A DNA stretch of 5,687 nucleotides from Clostridia bacterium (lineage in GTDB: Bacteria; Bacillota_A; Clostridia; Oscillospirales; CAG-272): contig JAGBGV010000209.1 of NCBI GenBank assembly GCA_017935805.1, positions 1 to 5,687 on the forward strand, written 5' to 3'. Position 1 is the first letter of the stretch. Every line of letters starts with the position of its first letter. The notes beneath the pieces were generated by a model. The model did not search any database and was not told the origin of the DNA. It worked only from the letters and a program-made list of their open reading frames with translations. This document shows, piece after piece, positions 1 through 5,216 of the stretch. Made by a program: the position numbers and the translations under genes.

Positions 1-597
1 GTAACCTGCCACATCGGTAACGGTTCTTCCATCTCCGATGTTAAGGGCGGCAAGTGCGTTGACACATCCATGGGTCTCACTCCCCTCGAAGGCGTTATGA
101 TGGGTACCCGTTGCGGCTCCATCGACCCTGCTATCGTTCCCTTCCTTATGGAAAGAGAAGGCTGGACTCCCGCAGAAGCTGACAACTACATGAACAAGAA
201 GTGCGGTTTCCTCGGCGTTTCCGGTCTCTCCTCTGACAGCCGCGACATCGAAGCTGCTATTCTCGAAGGCGATAAGAGAGCTTACACAGCTGCTTCCACT
301 CTCGCATATCAGATCAAGAAGTATATCGGCTCTTATGCTGCTGCAATGAACGGTCTTGACGCAGTTGTATTCACAGCAGGTATGGGCGAAAACAACACAG
401 AGCTTCGTGAAAGAGTATGCGCTGATATGGAATTCTACGGCATCAAGATCGACAACGAGCTCAACGCAAAGATCCATCACCAGGGAGACACTGTTGAAAT
501 CTCCACCGCTGACTCCAAGGTTAAGGTTTACGTTCTTCCCACAAACGAAGAACTCATGATCGCATCCGACACAGAAGAGATCGTTAAGGCTCTCTAA
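1..597 (+). CDS. ackA: Acetate kinase, C-terminal half (5' end outside window)
   Basis: Cytoplasmic enzyme that interconverts acetate + ATP and acetyl phosphate + ADP. In fermenters it makes ATP in the last step of acetate formation, usually together with phosphotransacetylase. The frame is open from base 1, so 198 residues of a roughly 400-residue protein are present and the true start lies upstream. The fragment begins at the phosphate-binding HIGNGSS motif (residues 4-10) and continues with DTSMGLTPLEG and MGTRCGSIDPA. Arg37 of the fragment matches the active-site arginine (Arg241 in the Methanosarcina enzyme), GMGEN (127-131) is the adenosine-binding turn, and PTNEE (180-184) carries the Mg-binding glutamate. 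The C-terminus is of normal length and intact. Codons are strongly biased (ctc, aag, ttc, tcc, gct), unlike the AT-richer regulator next door, which suggests high expression. The gene is convergent with the AraC gene, 49 bases away. Family identity is very secure. Confidence 0.97.
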   Translation, partial: VTCHIGNGSSISDVKGGKCVDTSMGLTPLEGVMMGTRCGSIDPAIVPFLMEREGWTPAEADNYMNKKCGFLGVSGLSSDSRDIEAAILEGDKRAYTAASTLAYQIKKYIGSYAAAMNGLDAVVFTAGMGENNTELRERVCADMEFYGIKIDNELNAKIHHQGDTVEISTADSKVKVYVLPTNEELMIASDTEEIVKAL

Positions 598-612
598 TTT
601 ACAAAAAATATA

Positions 613-642
613 ATCCCGAGTAGTCAATCGACCGCTCGGGAT
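613..642. terminator. Bidirectional intrinsic terminator between ackA and the AraC gene
   Basis: An 8-bp perfect stem (ATCCCGAG at 613-620, CTCGGGAT at 635-642) encloses a 14-base loop, in which GTC (623-625) and GAC (630-632) could add a small inner stem. On the + strand it is followed by a T-rich run (642-660). On the - strand it is followed by the complement of ACAAAAAATATA (601-612), which is also T-rich. It lies 15 bases after the ackA stop and 4 bases after the AraC stop, so it can serve both convergent genes. Confidence 0.87.
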
Positions 643-646
643 ATTT

Positions 647-1504
647 TTATTTGTTTATTTCTTTCCGATATTCTGTCGGAGACTTTTTCATATGCTTTTT
701 GAACACCTTTGAGAAATACAGCGGGTCGTGATACCCAACCGATGCTGCTATTTCCTGCACACTTTTATTCCCCTCACCGAGAAGAACAACGGCACGGTTG
801 ATCCTGGTGGTTTCAAGATAATCGGAAAATTTTATACCAAATGTTGCAGTAAACTTTCTTGACAGATACTTACTGTTGTACTTGTACTGCTTGGCAAGAT
901 AGTCAATAGACAGATCCTCATTCTGATAGCACATATCTGCGGAATGCTTCATACGTACTGCAATGCTCTCTTCGTTATGCTTGGCAGTCTTAGGCTCGCC
1001 GCTGGGAATCATCGCAAAGGTGTAATAAAGCACGCCCATTCCAAGCATGGAAAGATTCTCAGCACTGCAACGACTGATGGCGAAGAACCAAATATCTATA
1101 AGCTCACCCATTTTTTTGCATATCTGCGTTCCGCGTCTGATGCCGATAGAAGCAAGCATATCCTCCATACCACTGCCGACGAAATTAATATACATACACT
1201 TAAGATCTTTTTCTTCCTTGAGATCGATCGGTATCATGGGAAATGTAACAAACAGATCCCCCATTTCAATCTTATGCTCTGTTTCTCCTATCACAAGCAC
1301 CGCACTGCCACTTGTAACAAGATAGCATCCAAAGGCAGGATATATTATCTCTTCAAGAAGCTTTTCTGCCGAGTTTTCGTAAACAAATCTCATTACAGTA
1401 CTGTCAGTACCTGTTTTTATGTCGTCTGACGCTGAGAACTTACAAATATTCTCAAGGGGATGCTGTCCTCCGTATGAGTTCCGTGCATTTGATTCGCCAT
1501 TCAT
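647..1504 (-). CDS. AraC-family transcriptional regulator with N-terminal cupin-like sensor domain
   Basis: DNA-binding regulator of 285 aa, the usual length for the AraC/XylS family. Residues about 45-110 form a small beta-rich segment with GxYLVTSGSAVLVIGETEHKI followed by GDLFVTFPM, which fits the cupin-like effector-binding domain of sugar-responsive members. The C-terminal third holds two helix-turn-helix motifs: the first around 197-220 (LSIDYLAKQYKYNSKYLSRK), the second around 248-272 (SVQEIAASVGYHDPLYFSKVF). The second ends in the family signature FKKHMKKSPTEYR (268-280). The start is set by an excellent ribosome binding site and a short leader from a near-consensus promoter. The gene is divergent from the Gfo/Idh/MocA gene, the usual layout for a local regulator and its target. 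The ligand cannot be read from the sequence; a glycan or amino sugar is an inference from the neighbours. The family call is secure and the regulon is not. Confidence 0.95.
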   Translation of the reverse strand: MNGESNARNSYGGQHPLENICKFSASDDIKTGTDSTVMRFVYENSAEKLLEEIIYPAFGCYLVTSGSAVLVIGETEHKIEMGDLFVTFPMIPIDLKEEKDLKCMYINFVGSGMEDMLASIGIRRGTQICKKMGELIDIWFFAISRCSAENLSMLGMGVLYYTFAMIPSGEPKTAKHNEESIAVRMKHSADMCYQNEDLSIDYLAKQYKYNSKYLSRKFTATFGIKFSDYLETTRINRAVVLLGEGNKSVQEIAASVGYHDPLYFSKVFKKHMKKSPTEYRKEINK

Positions 1505-1510
1505 ATTCCC

Positions 1511-1518
1511 ACCTCCTT
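1511..1518 (-). promoter_or_regulatory. Ribosome binding site of the AraC gene
   Basis: Read on the - strand this is AAGGAGGT, a full match to the anti-Shine-Dalgarno complement, six bases before the ATG at 1504-1502. It fixes the start of the AraC gene, because no alternative in-frame start nearby has a comparable site. Confidence 0.9.
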
Positions 1519-1522
1519 AACA

Positions 1523-1547
1523 TCTTCAATTATAGTATAATTGAAGA
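1523..1547. repeat. Perfect 12+12 bp palindrome, candidate operator at the AraC promoter
   Basis: TCTTCAATTATA (1523-1534) and its exact reverse complement TATAATTGAAGA (1536-1547) flank a single central G at 1535. Symmetry ends just outside: A1522 faces A1548. It lies between the -35 box and the predicted start of the regulator's own promoter and contains TATAAT on both strands. Its position fits an operator for repression. It is not a terminator, since no T-tract follows and it sits upstream of the coding start on both sides. AraC proteins more often bind direct repeats, so a different dimeric repressor is also possible. Confidence 0.7.
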
Positions 1548-1557
1548 ATAATATCAA
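1529..1557 (-). promoter_or_regulatory. Sigma-A-type promoter of the AraC gene
   Basis: On the - strand, TTGATA (1557-1552) and TATAAT (1534-1529) are separated by 17 bases, a near-perfect housekeeping promoter. Transcription would start near 1522, giving a leader of roughly 20 bases that contains the ribosome binding site. The -10 box and most of the spacer lie inside the palindrome at 1523-1547, so a protein bound there would compete with RNA polymerase. A second possible -35, TTGACT (1562-1557), overlaps it but would leave a 22-base spacer, which is too long. Confidence 0.78.
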
Positions 1558-1569
1558 GTCAAGGCAAGG
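1555..1569. repeat. Three tandem CAAG-type 5-mers beside the AraC -35 box
   Basis: CAAGT-CAAGG-CAAGG runs from 1555 to 1569 with a 5-base period and abuts the -35 box of the regulator's promoter. A fourth CAAG occurs at 1621-1624 next to the -10 box of the opposite promoter. This may be a binding element or simply chance, since the unit is very short. Confidence 0.3.
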
Positions 1570-1603
1570 TAGCAAATTTTCGTATTAGAGTCACTATTTT
1601 CCA

Positions 1604-1632
1604 TTGTTTCACCGCGCTTTCAAGTGTAAAAT
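1604..1632 (+). promoter_or_regulatory. Predicted promoter of the Gfo/Idh/MocA gene
   Basis: TTGTTT (1604-1609) and TAAAAT (1627-1632) are separated by 17 bases. This is a fair sigma-A match, weaker than the divergent regulator promoter, as expected for a gene that needs an activator. The predicted start near 1639 leaves a leader of almost 40 bases before the ATG. An alternative -10 at TATAAT (1536-1541) inside the palindrome would give a much longer leader. Confidence 0.55.
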
Positions 1633-1666
1633 ACAAATATAAACACAAAGAATTCCAACGTAAAAC

Positions 1667-1672
1667 GGAGGT
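1667..1672 (+). promoter_or_regulatory. Ribosome binding site of the Gfo/Idh/MocA gene
   Basis: GGAGGT lies four bases before the ATG at 1677. It is a strong site at short spacing, and it supports the chosen start, which leaves a full N-terminal beta strand (KKIRMGIFGF) of the Rossmann fold. Confidence 0.85.
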
Positions 1673-1676
1673 AAGC

Positions 1677-2966
1677 ATGAGCAAGAAAATACGTATGGGT
1701 ATCTTCGGATTCTGGCGCGGTCATGGACTCGCATATTGTATAAAGGACTCCGGAGCCGAGGTTGTAGCAGTTTGCGAAAAGTCAGAAAAGCTGCGTCCGG
1801 CCGATGATTCGCCGTTCAAAGATGTTGCCTGGTATACAGATTTTGACGAGTTTATCAAGCACGACATGGATGCAGTATTACTCTGCAACTATTTCTGCGA
1901 TCATACAGAATATGCTATCAAATGTATGGAGGCCGGCAAGCACGTTCTCTCGGAAACAATAAGCAATGTAACAATGGCACAGGGTGTTCGCCTTGTTCGT
2001 GCGAAAGAAAAAACCGGTATGACATATTCCCTTCTCGAGAACTATCCTTACTTCAAGGAAAATCTCGAAATGAAGAGAATGTATGAAACAGGTGACATGG
2101 GCAGACTTGTATATGCTGAGGGTGAGTATGTTCATCCTATGGATGTCAAATCATATAACAGCTATGCTCATACGAGAACCCACTGGAGAAACTGGACTCC
2201 CCGCACCTATTACTCGACACATGCTCTTGCGCCTCTGATGCAGATGACAGGCGCAACTCCCACAAGAGTAACCGCAATGACAGCCTTCCGTCCGGAAATC
2301 TGCAAGGATACCGCCCTGAGATTCGGTGACGCTGCTGCTGTTATCCTATGCCAGACTGATACAGATGCGGTATTCCGTGTTACAGGCTGGGCACACTATG
2401 CACCTGAAGGAAATCACTATCGACTCTGCTGTACCAACGGCGGAATCGAAGTGAGTCCCACAAACGGCAAAATGCGTCTTACATTCCACGAATTCACACG
2501 CCCCGAAAAATATCCTGAAAATGTAACAGAATATGATGCAACATGGCCCGATGAAGAGCTTGGCAAAATCGCGGCAAACGCGGGTCACGGCGGCGGCGAC
2601 TTTTTGGCAATTTATTATTTCATCAAGGCACTGGAAAACGGAGTTGAGCCTTTCTGGGATGTTTACCGTTCAACCACCGCAGCCTCCGTCGCAATCCTTG
2701 CGTGGCGAAGTGTTCTGAACGGAAGTGCTCCTTATGACATTCCCGATTTCCGCAAAGAGGAAGACAGGATCAAATACGAAAACGACGATCTGTCTCCATA
2801 TCCGCCGGTAGAACCCGAAATCCCCAAGAGCGGCGAATATGTGGTGGATATTCCCTGTTCCTCCAAGCCCTACACTCCACCGCCGATGTGGCTTGAAAAT
2901 CACGACAAAATAAAGAGCGGTGAGACACCCACACCAAACGATCTTGAAAAACAGTTTATAAAATAA
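1677..2966 (+). CDS. Gfo/Idh/MocA-family oxidoreductase, GH109-like
   Basis: Probable cytoplasmic NAD(P)-dependent sugar enzyme of 429 aa. Residues about 4-125 form a Rossmann domain whose glycine-rich turn is GIFGFWRGHG (8-17). The motif after GKHVL, normally EKP in dehydrogenases of this family, reads SETIS (92-96), so the usual lysine is a threonine. The central domain holds ENYPYF (121-126), EGEYVHPM (148-155), HWRNW (169-173) and YYSTHALAPLM (178-188). The region after it holds GHGGGDF (303-309) and DVYRSTTA (328-335), then NGSAPYDIPDF (348-358). From memory, the Y..TH.L.P and GHGG.DF patterns resemble GH109 NAD-dependent glycosidases (alpha-N-acetylgalactosaminidase type) more than simple dehydrogenases. 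Substrate and reaction are therefore inferred: oxidation of a sugar C3 hydroxyl, possibly coupled to glycosidic cleavage. A proline-rich tail (about 373-405) extends past the usual end. No signal peptide is seen. The gene is divergent from the AraC gene and followed by its own terminator. The family call is firm; GH109 activity is only a lead. Confidence 0.9.
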   Translation: MSKKIRMGIFGFWRGHGLAYCIKDSGAEVVAVCEKSEKLRPADDSPFKDVAWYTDFDEFIKHDMDAVLLCNYFCDHTEYAIKCMEAGKHVLSETISNVTMAQGVRLVRAKEKTGMTYSLLENYPYFKENLEMKRMYETGDMGRLVYAEGEYVHPMDVKSYNSYAHTRTHWRNWTPRTYYSTHALAPLMQMTGATPTRVTAMTAFRPEICKDTALRFGDAAAVILCQTDTDAVFRVTGWAHYAPEGNHYRLCCTNGGIEVSPTNGKMRLTFHEFTRPEKYPENVTEYDATWPDEELGKIAANAGHGGGDFLAIYYFIKALENGVEPFWDVYRSTTAASVAILAWRSVLNGSAPYDIPDFRKEEDRIKYENDDLSPYPPVEPEIPKSGEYVVDIPCSSKPYTPPPMWLENHDKIKSGETPTPNDLEKQFIK

Positions 2967-2972
2967 AGAATT

Positions 2973-2998
2973 AAAAGAGGGTCCTACCCCTCTTTTTT
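2973..2998 (+). terminator. Intrinsic terminator after the Gfo/Idh/MocA gene
   Basis: A 9-bp stem (AAAAGAGGG at 2973-2981, CCCTCTTTT at 2988-2996) with a 6-base loop is followed by continuing T residues to 2998. It starts six bases after the stop codon. The T-tract runs to within two bases of the next gene's -35 box, so read-through versus fresh initiation decides how far the GH20 gene is coupled to the upstream gene. Confidence 0.9.
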
Positions 2999-2999
2999 C

Positions 3000-3027
3000 T
3001 TGACTTTTCGTCGTGGTATGGTATAAT
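3000..3027 (+). promoter_or_regulatory. Strong extended -10 promoter of the GH20 gene
   Basis: TTGACT (3000-3005) and a perfect TATAAT (3022-3027) are 16 bases apart, and TGG (3019-3021) directly before the -10 gives the extended TGn element. The predicted start is near 3034, leaving a leader of about 30 bases. With this quality of match, expression of the GH20 gene may be independent of the upstream gene. Confidence 0.82.
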
Positions 3028-3053
3028 ATTCCCATAAGATAACTACATTTATC

Positions 3054-3058
3054 GGAGG
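3054..3058 (+). promoter_or_regulatory. Ribosome binding site of the GH20 gene
   Basis: GGAGG lies six bases before the ATG at 3065, ideal spacing, and it fixes the start of the GH20 protein without a signal peptide. Confidence 0.88.
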
Positions 3059-3064
3059 ATATAT

Positions 3065-5206
3065 ATGAACAACAAGCTTGCAAAACTGCTTCCGAAGCCG
3101 AAGAAGATCACCGAACATGAGGGTTTGCTGACTGTGCCGGTATCTACTCCAGCAAAAATGTGTGATAAAGCTGCCACTCTCACACGCCATCTTTTCGGCA
3201 ATATTTTTGACAATAACGCATCTTCCGCCCCTGTTTTTACTGTTTCTATCGTAAACAGCTGCAAAAAGTGCGGTGCGTACACTATTGTAATAGATGAAAA
3301 AATCACGATCACAGCTGAAGACGAAAAGGGTGCCTTCTCCGCACTCCAGACATTGCGCTCTATAGCAGAAATAACAGCTGACGGCATGACTCTTCCCCGT
3401 TGTATCATCGAGGATGAGCCATATATGCCCGTGCGCGTTGTGCATCTCTACCTTCCCCCGGTTTACATGATCGACGAATTCTTAACCTTGCTTGACACCC
3501 TTGCATCCATGCAGTACAACACGATAATCCTCGAGATCGGCGGTTGTGTTCAGCTTGACCGTCACCCCGAAATCAATATGGCATGGCTGAAGTTCTGTCA
3601 TGAGGCGCACACATATCCCACAGGACCTCAGGGAATCCAGGGATCAGAAGCATATTGGAAGGACTCCACCCACGTTGAGATCAGCGGCGGCGGACTCATC
3701 TCAAAAGCAGATCTTGCACGCATAGTTGACCACTGCCGACTTCTCGGACTCGATCTTATTCCCGAGCTGCAGTCTCTCAGCCATGCTTATTATCTCACAC
3801 TTGCTCATCCCGAGATAGCGGAGCGTCCTCACGAGCGTTGGCCAGACCACTACTGCCCATCCAACGATAAAAGCTACGAGCTGTATTTCGAGGTTGCAGA
3901 GGAGCTTCTTGAGGTCATCAAGCCCACGACAGTACATATTGGACATGACGAGGTTCGAGTTCTTGGCGAATGTCCCCTCTGCCGCGAAAAAACCGGACAC
4001 GAGCTGCTCGCAGGTGATATTAACCGCCTATACAACTTCTATAACGCCCGCGGCATTAGGATAATGATGTGGGGTGAGATGGTGCAGAACTTCATTTCTT
4101 GGAAAGGTATGCCCACCGGTGGTGTCGAACACAATCACGTCGACAAGTACGGCAGAATCTATCACCTTCCCACCACATATGAAGCCGCACACATGATCCC
4201 CAAGGATATCATCATGTTTGACTGGTATTATTCCATGGCTGACGGCACACAGGATGAGTTCAACGAAAAGGGATTTACCGAAATGTACGGCAACTTCCGT
4301 GGCTCACAGATCGCAAACTGGGATAAGCGTTCCAAATCTCCCAATGTAATTGGTGCTGAGGTCTCCACATGGTGTATTCCCAGCGAATATGAGATAGGAT
4401 TCAACGGTTGGTTCTACGAGCTTGCATTCTCCGCAATGGTTCTGTGGCAGGATGATTACTGCGACGCAAAGCGCGGTGAATTCTCACGAATTGCAGAAGA
4501 ATTCATGCCATGTATCATGGAAAAGCTCAGCGGAAAGCGTGCATTCGACGGCACACTCGACTCCCTCTCTCAGCTTACTGTGGCAAACGGTGAAGCAAAG
4601 GATATTACTTATCGCTACGGCACAATTGATGAAAGCACAGCCAACGCAATAGCAAAGGGCGGACTTACTCCAATGGTGGAAGGCGACAAGCTTGCCCTTG
4701 ACGGAGAAGCCGAGAAGATAGTGTTCTTCCACGCAATAAACGGACAGCCAAAAGACAGACTCACCACATGGTCATTCATGGACAAGCGCCCGAGAGTTCC
4801 TGCAAAATATGTCGTTGACTACGATGACGGAATGTGTAAGACAGTTATGGTAGAATTCGGCGCAGTCGAGCACTACGGTGTTGCGGCCGGTGACAAGCAC
4901 TCCGTGGACGCCTATGTGCGCCCCGATGCATACGGCAATATGCTCAACGATATTGACGACGCAAACGTAGTAAACGAAGAAAAGCTCACACTCTCACCAA
5001 TGTACGCACCTGTTGACAACTGGAGAGCGGCGGCAATCTATTCCTGCAGATTTGCGGAATTTGATACCCCCGATGGAATCCGCACAGTGTACTCATGCGA
5101 ATGGGAAAATCCCTACCCCGGTCACAAGATTACCGGTGTTCGATTCGCAAACGAGCCTTTCTCTCCCCTGGAAGCTGAGCTCTACGCAGTAGCGCTGGCG
5201 AAGTAA
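3065..5206 (+). CDS. Divergent family 20 glycoside hydrolase (beta-N-acetylhexosaminidase-like)
   Basis: Probable exo-acting enzyme (713 aa) that removes terminal beta-linked GlcNAc or GalNAc by substrate-assisted catalysis. Residues about 7-115 form the GH20b-type N-terminal domain, ending in GAFSALQTLRSI (89-100). The catalytic barrel spans about 122-480. VHIGHDEV (290-297) gives the catalytic Asp295-Glu296 pair. PELQSLSHAYYL (233-244), MMWGEM (334-339), MFDWYYS (384-390) and AEVSTW (431-436) are the later barrel-strand motifs. The barrel opens with MPVRVVHLYLPP (121-132): the substrate arginine seems kept (Arg124), but the usual LDxSRH sequence is replaced, which marks a divergent subgroup I recall from Clostridia. 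ECPLC (302-306) follows the active site, and Cys264 lies in YCPSN. About 200 C-terminal residues form an unrecognised, probably beta-rich domain. The N-terminus (MNNKLAKLLPKPKK) is not a signal peptide, so the enzyme is probably cytoplasmic and acts on imported oligosaccharides. It has its own promoter, and a GH25 gene follows after ten bases. GH20 membership is confident; the exact substrate is unknown. Confidence 0.92.
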   Translation: MNNKLAKLLPKPKKITEHEGLLTVPVSTPAKMCDKAATLTRHLFGNIFDNNASSAPVFTVSIVNSCKKCGAYTIVIDEKITITAEDEKGAFSALQTLRSIAEITADGMTLPRCIIEDEPYMPVRVVHLYLPPVYMIDEFLTLLDTLASMQYNTIILEIGGCVQLDRHPEINMAWLKFCHEAHTYPTGPQGIQGSEAYWKDSTHVEISGGGLISKADLARIVDHCRLLGLDLIPELQSLSHAYYLTLAHPEIAERPHERWPDHYCPSNDKSYELYFEVAEELLEVIKPTTVHIGHDEVRVLGECPLCREKTGHELLAGDINRLYNFYNARGIRIMMWGEMVQNFISWKGMPTGGVEHNHVDKYGRIYHLPTTYEAAHMIPKDIIMFDWYYSMADGTQDEFNEKGFTEMYGNFRGSQIANWDKRSKSPNVIGAEVSTWCIPSEYEIGFNGWFYELAFSAMVLWQDDYCDAKRGEFSRIAEEFMPCIMEKLSGKRAFDGTLDSLSQLTVANGEAKDITYRYGTIDESTANAIAKGGLTPMVEGDKLALDGEAEKIVFFHAINGQPKDRLTTWSFMDKRPRVPAKYVVDYDDGMCKTVMVEFGAVEHYGVAAGDKHSVDAYVRPDAYGNMLNDIDDANVVNEEKLTLSPMYAPVDNWRAAAIYSCRFAEFDTPDGIRTVYSCEWENPYPGHKITGVRFANEPFSPLEAELYAVALAK

Positions 5207-5211
5207 GGCGG
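5205..5211 (+). promoter_or_regulatory. Ribosome binding site of the GH25 gene
   Basis: AAGGCGG, one mismatch from AAGGAGG, lies five bases before the ATG at 5217 and overlaps the GH20 stop codon. This suggests translational coupling to the GH20 gene. It is weaker than the other sites in the window. Confidence 0.6.
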
Positions 5212-5216
5212 TATTA

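Noticed and set aside
944..1429. 161-codon open frame on the + strand inside the AraC gene
   Set aside because: It is antisense to a clear AraC-family gene, has no ribosome binding site and shows no recognisable protein features, so it is a shadow frame.
1523..1547. Palindrome considered as a terminator or a mobile-element end
   Set aside because: It is AT-rich, has no T-tract, lies upstream of both divergent genes, and no second copy or target duplication is visible in the window.
1633..1676. Leader of the Gfo/Idh/MocA gene examined for a riboswitch or attenuator
   Set aside because: It is about 40 bases, A-rich and without a stable hairpin or T-tract, so it is too short for a riboswitch.
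3017..3036. Inverted repeat TATGG...CCATA around the GH20 -10 box, considered as an operator
   Set aside because: The arms are only 5 bp with a 10-base AT-rich centre that is the -10 itself. A match this short is expected by chance.
2670..3445. Overlapping open frames on the - strand across the terminator and the 5' part of the GH20 gene
   Set aside because: They run through the terminator hairpin and antisense to well-supported genes. Their translations are cysteine- and phenylalanine-rich with no domain signature.
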